Notes: generated from the letters alone by a model not told the origin. DNA of 13,387 bases from Candidatus Woesearchaeota archaeon (GCA_016215305.1 JACRKI010000069.1:1-13387), one strand, 5' to 3'; shown: positions 6,075 to 13,111, counted from the first letter of the stretch. A program made the numbers and translations.

Positions 6075-6640
6075 CAAGGAAAATACTTTTTATTATCCTG
6101 CACTCGTTCTCCAAGCAATTCTTTGGTTAATCGGTATGTCGCGTCAGCAAGTTCTTTGACTTCCTCAGGAATCTCTTTATATTGTCGGAGAACCTCAACA
6201 ACTTCTTTTCGAATGTCTTGAAGGACAGTAGTTCGCGCGTAATCAACAGCAACGTCTTCTTCTTGGTAGGAGTCGCGAAGCTGTTGGAGTTGATTGTATA
6301 ATCCAACAACAGGGTGGGTTGCAGGCAGTCGTGAGGAAGAAACAGTTCCTTCAAGAGAATTCTTTTTTTCTTCTTGCAGGTATTTACTCAATTCCTCGCG
6401 CTGGTGTTCCAGTTTTTGTTTTTCTTCAAAATCGCGGAGTCTTTTTTTGTCATCGTCTATAGAGTGTTGAATCATGTCATGCCGTTGTTTTTCAAGGAGT
6501 TCTTGGTTTTTTTTGAGAAAACTTTCTCGTTCCTGCAGTTCTTTCTTTGTTTGTTCCGCAAGTTTCTCCAGATGTTTCACTCGTTCAGCAGGAGTCATTT
6601 TTGCGAGTGCATCCGCAAGATTCTGAGTATCTTGTTCCAT
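6074..6640 (-). CDS. Coiled-coil protein, unknown function (188 residues)
   Basis: Not recognised. Residues 1-95 are almost continuous charged helix with heptad spacing (AERVKHLEKLAEQTKKELQE, then KKNQELLEKQRHD and EEKQKLEHQREELSKYL), a likely coiled coil. A short break with SSSRLPATHPVVG (about 100-113) separates a second helical domain (QLQQLRDSYQ, VLQDIRKEVVEVLRQYKEIPEEV). There is no signal peptide or membrane helix, so it should be cytoplasmic. A TATA box 26 nt upstream supports the ATG at 6640 and a leaderless mRNA. It lies downstream of, and in the same direction as, the 511-residue unknown gene but has its own promoter. It meets the lipoprotein gene tail to tail. Confidence 0.65.
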   Translation of the reverse strand: MEQDTQNLADALAKMTPAERVKHLEKLAEQTKKELQERESFLKKNQELLEKQRHDMIQHSIDDDKKRLRDFEEKQKLEHQREELSKYLQEEKKNSLEGTVSSSRLPATHPVVGLYNQLQQLRDSYQEEDVAVDYARTTVLQDIRKEVVEVLRQYKEIPEEVKELADATYRLTKELLGERVQDNKKYFP

Positions 6641-6660
6641 AATTAGAGGTAATAGTTGTA

Positions 6661-6670
6661 CTATATTTAA
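6661..6670 (-). promoter_or_regulatory. TATA box of the coiled-coil gene
   Basis: Minus-strand TTAAATATAG centred 26 nt upstream of the ATG at 6640; it implies a leaderless transcript. Confidence 0.6.
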
Positions 6671-6732
6671 AATTTCATGTAAAGAACTTAGAAAATATTA
6701 AAATAGTATCTAAATTCCTAAGAAACAAAACT

Positions 6733-8268
6733 CTACCAATGCACCATCCCATTTTTCTTCTTAAACTCTTTGTAAACCTGATAGCATCCATCGCTCGCAA
6801 CTTTTCCTGCTGTTTCTTTCTCGTTATCTTCTACTTGTTCGCTCATGTGATGCACATGGCCTTTCTCCTTGCTTCCAATTCCAAAACTCAGGGGTTTCAA
6901 AACCTCGCCAAATCCTTTCGCGACAGCAATAAATGGTTCCGCGAGTCCGCTTGGTTTTTCCTGTCCTTTTGCGTGTCCATCTTTCTCTCCATGCGCTTCT
7001 CCTTTCTTTTCCGGACCGGCTGCGAATGTCTCTTGAGAGCCGGCTTCATTCAAGTATCTCTGAAGTTCATCCCCCAGCGCTTCAAGCGCGGCTTTGACAC
7101 TGCCGTCGACTATCGAGAGAAGTTCAAGATCTTCTTCTTGTTTCATGTCCATGTATTTCTTAATCTTTTTGTCATCCCATGCGTATGCGCGAAGCGTGAG
7201 AGCTGTCTTTCCCACATGCAGCGGACCTCTATTATATTCCTGATTGTACGCCATTTGGGGTGTGGAACGATAGGAAAAATGAAGGATAATGACTGCGGAG
7301 TATTTCTCATTGGTAAGAAGCTGTCTTCCGTAACGGAAATTGGTTGGCAATTTTTTTGCGAGAATTTCAATTTCAACAAGTGAGCCTTCAAACGCGGAAA
7401 TAAGATCAGGAGAATTTGTCTGGTTCATGAGTTGAAGTCGTCGGATGTTTCGCAAGTAGGGCTTGACCCAGTGCATGTACATGCGGATGATGTCAAAATG
7501 CTGACGGAGATATTTGATGGTAAATATGCGTCTGTTCTTGATTTCATCATGGGTTGTGATTTTCCATTGCAAATACGTTCGAATCTTTCGTGAAAGAACC
7601 TCCTTCACTTTTCGGTTGAAATCAAGTTTTGCAACCATCGCGTCAACTTCGTCTATCTTCATTGGATGAACGCTGAAAAACAAATCAGGAAGCGTGGTAA
7701 ATTGCAATTCTCGCGCCATGCCGTAAACAGACGCGGGATTTTTTGATCCTTGCTCGACGAGATCAATCCAGATTCCCTTCAACGTAATTTCCGCGCTTTC
7801 GCGAGTTTTGCTTTTAGCATCCATACTATCTTCATAATATCCTAATCGCTCGTCGAGAATGCGGATTTCACGAACCAGTTGGAAGAGTTCTTTGACCATT
7901 TTGCCGATGGTCGCGAGAAATTGAGAAACCTTGTCTTGCTGCAGACCGAGGCGTTGTTGCGCGCTTCCGAAGAATGCGGAGTGTTCAGACGCGCTGAACA
8001 TGTCGGTAATTTTGAGAATATCGTGATATGCTTCGTGGGTGCGCAGGAATTCAACTGTCCAGAAGTAATTTTCTTCGATGGATTGGTTGAAGACTTGATG
8101 AACAACGCGGTAGTTGAGTTTTGGTTCTGGAAATCCTGTTTTGATGTAAATGGTGTTTCCTTTAAAGTCCATGCCGCCTTCTATCTCTTCTTCGCCTTTG
8201 ATTTTTCCTGTCTTTTTGTCTTTTTCAGCAAAACCATATTTGACAAGAAGTTCTGGAGACGTTCCCAA
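6733..8268 (-). CDS. Conserved-looking hypothetical protein (511 residues), unknown function
   Basis: Not recognised. Residues 1-60 contain short beta strands (NTIYIKTGF); 60-330 are mostly helical and rich in charged and aromatic residues (LRTHEAYHDILKITDMF, SRKIRTYLQWKITTHDEIKNRR, QHFDIIRMYMHWVKPYLRNIRRL); 330-410 mix strands and helices (YSAVIILHFSYRSTP, HVGKTALTLRAYAW). Residues about 415-450 are a low-complexity Gly/Lys/Glu/His linker. The C-terminus ends in a compact motif, CYQVYKEFKKKNGMVHW. There is no signal peptide or membrane helix. The start is uncertain: the frame begins at a TTG (8268) with AGGTGG 4 nt upstream. The promoter instead points to an ATG at 8281 that is one base out of frame. 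Without a family match no function is proposed. Confidence 0.65.
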   Translation of the reverse strand: MGTSPELLVKYGFAEKDKKTGKIKGEEEIEGGMDFKGNTIYIKTGFPEPKLNYRVVHQVFNQSIEENYFWTVEFLRTHEAYHDILKITDMFSASEHSAFFGSAQQRLGLQQDKVSQFLATIGKMVKELFQLVREIRILDERLGYYEDSMDAKSKTRESAEITLKGIWIDLVEQGSKNPASVYGMARELQFTTLPDLFFSVHPMKIDEVDAMVAKLDFNRKVKEVLSRKIRTYLQWKITTHDEIKNRRIFTIKYLRQHFDIIRMYMHWVKPYLRNIRRLQLMNQTNSPDLISAFEGSLVEIEILAKKLPTNFRYGRQLLTNEKYSAVIILHFSYRSTPQMAYNQEYNRGPLHVGKTALTLRAYAWDDKKIKKYMDMKQEEDLELLSIVDGSVKAALEALGDELQRYLNEAGSQETFAAGPEKKGEAHGEKDGHAKGQEKPSGLAEPFIAVAKGFGEVLKPLSFGIGSKEKGHVHHMSEQVEDNEKETAGKVASDGCYQVYKEFKKKNGMVHW

Positions 8269-8300
8269 TCTGCCACCTCATCTCAATTTTTGAAAAAAGA

Positions 8301-8311
8301 AGTATATAAAA
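8301..8311 (-). promoter_or_regulatory. TATA box of the 511-residue gene
   Basis: Minus-strand TTTTATATACT. With 26-nt spacing, transcription would start near 8280, at an out-of-frame ATG (8281) and about 12 nt before the TTG start. Confidence 0.6.
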
Positions 8312-8319
8312 CTTATGGA

Positions 8320-8362
8320 TTGAAAAAATCACCTGCTGTATCTCAGAAAGTGATTTTTTCAA
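8320..8362 (-). terminator. 13-bp inverted repeat at the end of the CRM gene
   Basis: TTGAAAAAATCAC at 8320-8332 is the exact reverse complement of GTGATTTTTTCAA at 8350-8362, with a 17-nt loop. On the minus strand the CRM stop codon lies inside the first arm and the second arm carries a run of six T. This makes it a plausible hairpin/T-tract terminator for the CRM gene. It also sits just upstream of the TATA box of the 511-residue gene, so a regulatory role is possible. Confidence 0.5.
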
Positions 8363-8676
8363 AATTCTCTATACAAAACAAACGTATACCCAACAACGCT
8401 GATCAAATAAGAATTCGTCTCAGAAGCGAGAAATCTGCCAATGTCTTTTTTAGTCATCTCTGTTTCATCCATAAAGTTATTCAACGCTTTGATTTTGACA
8501 AGATGATGTGTTTTGAGTTGGCTACGGATTTCTTCCAGAATAGCGTTGTTGAGTCCGCTTTTGCCGATCCGAACCAGAGGAGAAATTGCGTGCGCTTGCC
8601 GTCTCAAGTCGAGAAGCACAGCAGAGCTGAGTTCTGGCAACGCTTTATTGCTGCTTGTCTCTTGAAGATTGTCCAT
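8359..8676 (-). CDS. CRM-domain (YhbY-like) RNA-binding protein
   Basis: A 105-residue protein that is nearly all CRM domain, the KH-like fold of YhbY, which binds pre-ribosomes in bacteria and splices group II introns in plants. After a 22-residue lead come LRRQAHAISPLVRIGKSGL, with the conserved GxxG loop (GKSG) that contacts RNA. Then follow helix AILEEIRSQLKTHHLVKIKAL, where plant and bacterial members have hELIKVK, and the closing strand YLISVVGYTFVLYR. The length fits stand-alone archaeal and bacterial CRM proteins. A role in ribosome assembly is the usual assumption for archaeal members. The gene is leaderless by its TATA spacing and divergent from the antiporter gene, separated by 118 bp. 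Confidence 0.9.
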   Translation of the reverse strand: MDNLQETSSNKALPELSSAVLLDLRRQAHAISPLVRIGKSGLNNAILEEIRSQLKTHHLVKIKALNNFMDETEMTKKDIGRFLASETNSYLISVVGYTFVLYREF

Positions 8677-8697
8677 ACTTTCATGTTTCAGTGGATT

Positions 8698-8709
8698 GTT
8701 TATATAAGT
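8698..8709 (-). promoter_or_regulatory. TATA box of the CRM gene
   Basis: Minus-strand ACTTATATAAAC, centred about 27 nt upstream of the ATG at 8676; it implies a leaderless transcript. Confidence 0.65.
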
Positions 8710-8743
8710 TTGCTAGATTTTTTCATCACCATGCAATCGCAAG

Positions 8744-8759
8744 ATTTATATCTATAAAA
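8744..8759 (+). promoter_or_regulatory. TATA region of the antiporter gene
   Basis: ATTTATATCTATAAAA holds two overlapping TATA-like boxes, 8745-8752 and 8753-8759. Either would leave a leader of roughly 13-20 nt before the ATG at 8795, with purine-rich GAGGG just before the start. Confidence 0.5.
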
Positions 8760-8794
8760 CCCCAAAAAAACACAAAACAGGGGAAAAGAGGGAA

Positions 8795-10552
8795 ATGGAA
8801 AATCTGATTTTGCAATTAAGCATGGTCATTTTGATTGCAATAGTGTTTGGAGCGATCATGCGGCTCCTCAAACAGCCGTTGTTAATTGGCTACATTTTGA
8901 CAGGAATTGTGGCAAGTCCATCGCTTTTGAATCTTGTTTCCTCAACAGATTCTATTACTGTTCTGAGTCAGATTGGGATAGCGTTTCTTTTGTTTATGGT
9001 CGGATTAACGATTAATCCACGAGTAATCAAAGAAGTAGGAAGAGTTTCTGTGATCTCTGCAGTTGGACAAGTACTGTTCACGGCGATAATTTGTTATTTT
9101 CTTGCAAAGTTCTTGGGATTTTCCACAATCGCTGCAGAATATATTGCAGTGGCAACAACATTTAGCAGTACCATTATCATCATGAAATTATTGTCGGATA
9201 AGGGAGATCTCGATAAGCTCTATGGAAGAATTGCGATTGGTTTCCTTATTGTCCAAGATTTGATTGCGGTCTTTGTGCTGATGCTGATTTCGTCTACTGC
9301 AAATACATTCACAACAACGATGAGTCTTCCCGCACAAATTGCAAGAACACTTTTTGTTGGTGTTGGTGTTTTATTTCTCCTTTTCTTGATTGGAATGTAT
9401 GTTCTTCCAAAAATTCTGGACAGAGTCGCGAAATCGCAGGAATTTCTTTTATTATTTTCAGTTGGTTGGTGCTTGCTCCTTGCAGCGCTTTTTTGGGCAA
9501 TGAATTTCTCTCTCGAAATTGGGGCGCTGCTTGCGGGAATAACGCTTTCTTTGTCTCCATACCGCTATGAAATAAGTTCCAAGATGAAGCCGCTTCGTGA
9601 TTTTTTCATTGTCATTTTTTTCATTATTTTGGGCGCGCAGTTAAGTTTTGGCAATATGCAGCACAGTTTTTCCTCAATACTTATCTTCTCGTTGTTCATT
9701 CTCATTGGCAATCCGTTGATTCTTATGATTATCATGGGATTTTTGGGATATACAAAACGAACGAGTTTTGAAGTCGGCTTGACAGTTGCGCAAGTCAGCG
9801 AATTTTCGTTTATTATGATTGCGTTAGGGGTAAAGGTCGGTCATCTCACGCAGGATATTCTCGCCTTCATGACAATAGTTGGTTTGATTACCATTGCAGG
9901 TTCCACGTATTTGATTATGTACTCAGAAAAATGGTATGCGCTTTGTGAACCTTGGCTTGGAATATTTGAGAGAAAAGGAAAAAAACAAGACGCGAAGAAA
10001 GTCTCTCATGCACAGAAATATGACATTCTGCTTTTTGGATATAACCGGATGGGATATGATCTGCTGGAGTCATTCAAAAAGCTCAAAAAGAAATTTCTGA
10101 TTGTGGATTATGATCCGGAAATAGTGCTGAAATTAACAAAAGCAGGGTATGACTGCAAGTATGGCGACGCAAGCGACGTTGAATTGTTGGAAGAGCTCAG
10201 CATCAGCAAAGCGAAAATGATTATTTCCACAATTCCAGATACCAACATCAATGCGCTGCTCATCAAAAAAACAAGAGAGAAAAACAGTCATTCTATTTGC
10301 ATTGTGATTTCGCATTATGTCGATGAGGCAATGCATCTGTACAAAGCAGGAGCGACCTATGTCGTGATGCCGCATTTTATTGGCGGCGGCCATACCTCCA
10401 CAATGATTAAGAGGTATGGATTGAATGTGAATAAATTCTTGAAAGAACGCGCGTCTCATTTGAAAAATCTGCAGGAAAGAAAGAGACAGAAGAATGTGAA
10501 AAAGTTGAAAGAGTTGTATCACAAAATGAGGAAGAAGTTGGGGAGAAGATAA
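8795..10552 (+). CDS. CPA2-family cation/proton antiporter with C-terminal RCK domain (KefB-like)
   Basis: A 585-residue membrane protein. Residues 1-375 hold about 12 membrane helices of the Na+/H+ exchanger fold. Family landmarks are QPLLIGYILTGIV near the N-terminus, TFSSTIIIMKLL (122-133), the QD pair (154-155) thought to carry ions in CPA2 members, IGALLAGITLS (242-252) and VAQVSEFSFIM (331-341). Residues 409-525 form an RCK/TrkA-N Rossmann domain: FGYNRMG (414-420) is the dinucleotide loop, D438 and D440 end the second strand (IVDYDPE), and YGDASD (456-461) follows. In the loop the middle Gly of GxGxxG is Asn. The last 40 residues are Lys/Arg-rich. The protein should exchange K+ or Na+ for H+ under nucleotide control. 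It ends 2 bp from the stop of convergent nnrD. Confidence 0.92.
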   Translation: MENLILQLSMVILIAIVFGAIMRLLKQPLLIGYILTGIVASPSLLNLVSSTDSITVLSQIGIAFLLFMVGLTINPRVIKEVGRVSVISAVGQVLFTAIICYFLAKFLGFSTIAAEYIAVATTFSSTIIIMKLLSDKGDLDKLYGRIAIGFLIVQDLIAVFVLMLISSTANTFTTTMSLPAQIARTLFVGVGVLFLLFLIGMYVLPKILDRVAKSQEFLLLFSVGWCLLLAALFWAMNFSLEIGALLAGITLSLSPYRYEISSKMKPLRDFFIVIFFIILGAQLSFGNMQHSFSSILIFSLFILIGNPLILMIIMGFLGYTKRTSFEVGLTVAQVSEFSFIMIALGVKVGHLTQDILAFMTIVGLITIAGSTYLIMYSEKWYALCEPWLGIFERKGKKQDAKKVSHAQKYDILLFGYNRMGYDLLESFKKLKKKFLIVDYDPEIVLKLTKAGYDCKYGDASDVELLEELSISKAKMIISTIPDTNINALLIKKTREKNSHSICIVISHYVDEAMHLYKAGATYVVMPHFIGGGHTSTMIKRYGLNVNKFLKERASHLKNLQERKRQKNVKKLKELYHKMRKKLGRR

Positions 10553-10554
10553 GA

Positions 10555-11400
10555 TTATTTCCCTTTCTTTCCATGTTTCGCGAAAGTTTCAGAAATCACG
10601 AGTTGAATCTTCTTGAGCATATCGCTTGCGACAAGTCCTGCGCCAATTTCTCCTCGGATAATATCACCGCAAAGCCCGTTCACGTATGCCGCGGCAATTG
10701 CGCTGTTCCAAGGATCTTTTGTCTGCGCGTAAAAGCCAACTGCGAGTCCGGCGAGAACATCTCCTGTGCCGCCGACAGTCATTGCAGGATTGCCTGTTCG
10801 ATTATACTTCATTTTTCCTTTTGCGTAAATAACATCTACGTTTCCTTTTTCAATGATGACGTTGTCTGCGATATGTTTCTGCAGTTGTAATTTCCTGATA
10901 TGCGTATTTTCAAGAAGCATTTGAAATTCACGTTTGTGCGGCGTGAGAATTGCGTGTTTCACATCTTTGAGGCTAATTGCCTTGATTGCGTCTGCGTCGA
11001 CAACGATTGGTTTGTTCATTTCGCTGAGTTTACGGATGACTTCCACGCAAAATTGGTGAGAGCGTCGCCCGATTCCATTCCCTATGAGGATAGCGTCAAA
11101 TTCCTTTGCGAATTTGACAACAGAAGTGACTTGTTTTTTGTCAAAATATAAGCAGTCATATTTTTTTGTAATTAAATCAGGCGCAAGCGTGTTCAAAGCC
11201 CAGGCGACTTTTGCAGGAGCAGCGACAGTGACAATGTCTGTGCCGCTGCGGAGTGCGGCAATGCCTGCGAGTGCGACTGCGCCGACGTAATCCTGGCTTC
11301 CGCCGATAAGGAGAACTCGTCCAAAATCTCCTTTGTGCGATTCTGGCAGGCGTGGAGGAAGTTTTAATTTCTGCACATCTTCCTTAGTGACATACTTCAT
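10555..11400 (-). CDS. nnrD: ADP/ATP-dependent NAD(P)H-hydrate dehydratase
   Basis: A 281-residue ribokinase-fold enzyme that repairs hydrated NADH/NADPH, (S)-NAD(P)HX, back to the active coenzyme using ADP or ATP. Visible motifs are KGDFGRVLLIGGS near residue 25 (YjeF C-terminal signature), AALRSGTDIVTVA, ILIGNGIGR (usual GxGLG), IVVDADAI, ILTPHKREF, IIEKG and the catalytic, phosphate-binding VGGTGDVLAGL around residue 208. The length fits the stand-alone dehydratase; the NnrE epimerase domain, fused to it in many archaea and bacteria, is absent and not elsewhere in the window. The ATG at 11400 has AGGACG just upstream and a TATA box at 11424-11434. Confidence 0.95.
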   Translation of the reverse strand: MKYVTKEDVQKLKLPPRLPESHKGDFGRVLLIGGSQDYVGAVALAGIAALRSGTDIVTVAAPAKVAWALNTLAPDLITKKYDCLYFDKKQVTSVVKFAKEFDAILIGNGIGRRSHQFCVEVIRKLSEMNKPIVVDADAIKAISLKDVKHAILTPHKREFQMLLENTHIRKLQLQKHIADNVIIEKGNVDVIYAKGKMKYNRTGNPAMTVGGTGDVLAGLAVGFYAQTKDPWNSAIAAAYVNGLCGDIIRGEIGAGLVASDMLKKIQLVISETFAKHGKKGK

Positions 11401-11423
11401 AGTACGTCCTTTTTGGAAAAAAC

Positions 11424-11434
11424 AACTATAATAA
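11424..11434 (-). promoter_or_regulatory. TATA box of nnrD
   Basis: Minus-strand TATTATAGTTG, about 29 nt upstream of the ATG, leaving at most a few nucleotides of leader. Confidence 0.5.
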
Positions 11435-11448
11435 GCTTTTGGTTCTTC

Positions 11449-12051
11449 TTAGGAGAGCCGCATATAACGTGCTTCCGCAGAACCGCGATCTCGAGAGAAA
11501 GAAGAAACAGCTTGTCTTAGTTCCTGAGAACTATAATTCATGCAAATTCTTCGAAACATTGAATTTTGTTGTTCAATGAGACGTGTAACAGTATCATTCT
11601 CTCGTGAATCAATGGGATATGGAACAAAAAGAAGCAGTGCAGGAGGTCGTGCATAGAGTGCTTGTGCTGTCGCGAGCGCAAAAGGAACCCTGTTCATAAA
11701 TCCACGCGCGTGATCTGCTTTTACTTCTGCGAGAATGGGAGTGTCATTATATGTCCCGGCAAGATCATATTCAATAATCTCTTTCTCCTGTTCTGAAACA
11801 AGAAGTGTTCTCCCTTTTTTTTGAAAAGTATAGCCGTTGACACTGCGTGGATTATGGCGAAAAGAGAATCCAGGGCATGATTGAAGCCAGAGTTCCACAT
11901 ATTTTTCCGCGATTGCCCCGCGAAGATGAGTACTATCTCTTCTGGGCTGAAGATGTTCTGGAAAAGAAATACTGGAGAAAGTGGGTCTGCATGCTTCAAG
12001 CGCGGAAATAAAGCTATCAAGAGATGAGTTTTCATGAATGTTTCGTACCAT
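11449..12051 (-). CDS. Predicted small PD-(D/E)XK nuclease-like protein
   Basis: A 200-residue protein from the ATG at 12051. It shows the order expected of a PD-(D/E)XK fold: helix with a conserved-type Glu (RGAIAEKYVELWL, E49), strand with Asp (IIEYDLAG, D96), a turn, then LAEVKAD carrying the E-x-K pair (E109, K111). A helix (FALATAQALYA) and a hydrophobic strand (ALLLFVPY) follow. That fits a DNA-cleaving or resolving nuclease, but the call rests on motif order alone. The longer start at 12075 is possible; 12051 is preferred because TTTATAAT-like DNA (12074-12081) lies 26 nt upstream. The protein is Arg/Ser/Pro-rich beside Lys-rich neighbours, which may hint at separate origin. No methylase or restriction partner lies nearby. 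Confidence 0.55.
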   Translation of the reverse strand: MVRNIHENSSLDSFISALEACRPTFSSISFPEHLQPRRDSTHLRGAIAEKYVELWLQSCPGFSFRHNPRSVNGYTFQKKGRTLLVSEQEKEIIEYDLAGTYNDTPILAEVKADHARGFMNRVPFALATAQALYARPPALLLFVPYPIDSRENDTVTRLIEQQNSMFRRICMNYSSQELRQAVSSFSRDRGSAEARYMRLS

Positions 12052-12073
12052 GAGAGAGAGAATGAAAGAACTC

Positions 12074-12081
12074 ATTATAAA
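12074..12081 (-). promoter_or_regulatory. TATA box of the PD-(D/E)XK-like gene
   Basis: Minus-strand TTTATAAT, centred 26 nt upstream of the ATG at 12051. It overlaps the alternative ATG at 12075, so it argues for the shorter product. Confidence 0.5.
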
Positions 12082-12087
12082 TTTTAG

Positions 12088-12894
12088 CTATATTCTTATT
12101 ATCTTGCAATTCCCACTCGGCAAAACGCGAATAAATTCATCAGGAGTTCCTGCTTTCAGCAATGCGCGAAGTTGTTTTGCGAGATCACTGGGTTTTTGAT
12201 CGCCTTGAGTAATTTCAATAATTTTCTCGCTATGTGCTTGAACAGCCAAATACGGACCGCCGATAATTCGTCCTTCGCGATCAACGCCAACAGCGAATCG
12301 CATGTCATGTTCGATATAGTGCATTTTGCCGTTGATGACAAACGCGCCGCGGGTAATATATTCGCCGTGTTTTGTAGTTTTAGTGACTTGTTCAGGAGTG
12401 ACCCAACCGGCTTTTGCGTTGTCAAATCCGAGTTTCCATGCGCGGCTGTAGATTGCGGTTGCCGCGGCAGCCTCTATTCGTGTTCTCTCGCCGATTTCTT
12501 TGCCCTCGCTTTTGACCACAAAGAATGGGCTTCCCTGCAAATCCGTGTGAAAAATAATGTCTTTTGGATCTGTGTGTTTTTTGATGATGAGTTCGTTGGT
12601 GATTGCGTCTCTTCCCCCGAGAATAAGAAATCCTTCAGAGGAGAAGAACCAGTGGAATTTTTCATACCACTGTTTTTTTGATTGCCGCAGGATGAGTTGT
12701 TCACGTTCGACTTGTTTCTTTTCAGTTTCTTTTTGTTGTTTCTGTTGATTGAGCAGTTCAGCGGCAAGTTTTTGTCTGCTGATTTCGATTGCCTTTTTTG
12801 CGCCCTCCATTTTCTTTTTTGCTTTTTTTGCCTTTTCGTAATAGAGAGCGGCGTTTTCAGGAACGGATTTGGTGAAGTTGAGGGAAATTTGCAT
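12088..12894 (-). CDS. NFACT-R (DUF814) domain protein, short form
   Basis: A 268-residue protein made of a basic coiled coil (residues 10-70, YEKAKKAKKKMEGAKKAIE onward) and a C-terminal NFACT-R domain. The domain is marked by KFHWFFSSEGFLILGGRDA, then NE, IIFHTDLQGSPFFVVK, WVTPEQV, HGEYITRGAF and INGKMHY. In full-length RqcH/NEMF/Tae2 proteins (500-1000 residues) this region follows NFACT-N and helix-hairpin-helix domains, and the whole binds stalled 60S/50S subunits to add C-terminal tails. Here the N-terminal half is absent, although the start is well supported by a TATA box 27 nt upstream. An RNA or ribosome-linked role is likely; tailing activity alone is not, because the tRNA-binding part is missing. 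A partner carrying NFACT-N may be encoded elsewhere. Confidence 0.85.
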   Translation of the reverse strand: MQISLNFTKSVPENAALYYEKAKKAKKKMEGAKKAIEISRQKLAAELLNQQKQQKETEKKQVEREQLILRQSKKQWYEKFHWFFSSEGFLILGGRDAITNELIIKKHTDPKDIIFHTDLQGSPFFVVKSEGKEIGERTRIEAAAATAIYSRAWKLGFDNAKAGWVTPEQVTKTTKHGEYITRGAFVINGKMHYIEHDMRFAVGVDREGRIIGGPYLAVQAHSEKIIEITQGDQKPSDLAKQLRALLKAGTPDEFIRVLPSGNCKIIRI

Positions 12895-12916
12895 TGCTTT
12901 ATTTCGTATTTTGTCC

Positions 12917-12926
12917 TTTAAATAAT
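12917..12926 (-). promoter_or_regulatory. TATA box of the NFACT-R gene
   Basis: Minus-strand TTATTTAAAG region centred 27 nt upstream of the ATG at 12894. It implies a leaderless mRNA and rules against the 33-residue N-terminal extension to 12993. Confidence 0.6.
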
Positions 12927-12985
12927 TACTTCTTTTGATTGAGTGAGATGGAAAAAGAATCATGAAACAATGAAAAGCAGCGAGG

Positions 12986-13046
12986 TCAGGCATGCGGAGC
13001 CGTTAAGGCGACGCGTGCCTGAAGTGTGCGTCGTTCAGACGCACAT
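12986..13046. ncRNA. Two adjacent GC-rich hairpins between divergent genes
   Basis: Hairpin 1 pairs 12986-12996 (TCAGGCATGCG) with 13012-13022 (CGCGTGCCTGA): 11 bp with one G-U on the plus strand. Its 15-nt loop can form an inner GCC/GGC stem. Hairpin 2 pairs 13025-13032 (TGTGCGTC) with 13038-13045 (GACGCACA): 8 bp perfect, 5-nt loop, and a further G-U pair. They are one base apart and clearly GC-rich in an AT-rich intergenic region, a usual sign of structured RNA in AT-rich archaea. The G-U pairs favour the plus strand. A TATA-like GTATAC at 13070-13075, 26 nt from the right end, would favour the minus strand. The identity is unknown. Confidence 0.45.
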
Positions 13047-13111
13047 AATTTTCATTAAGAATTCTAAAAGTATACAAAAAATTAAAAGAATCTCTTCGTA
13101 AAAACACAAAG

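Noticed and set aside
7879..8757. 292-residue plus-strand open frame
   Set aside because: It crosses the antisense of two better-supported genes, including the CRM domain, and its translation has the composition of a shadow.
12895..12993. 33-residue N-terminal extension of the NFACT-R protein
   Set aside because: A TATA box falls inside it, and the ATG at 12894 starts where the coiled coil begins.
12990..13046. tRNA gene suggested by GAGCCGTTAAGGCG, which resembles a Ser/Leu D-arm
   Set aside because: No acceptor stem, no U33 in the only possible anticodon loop, and the right-hand hairpin has a 5-nt loop that does not fit a T-arm.
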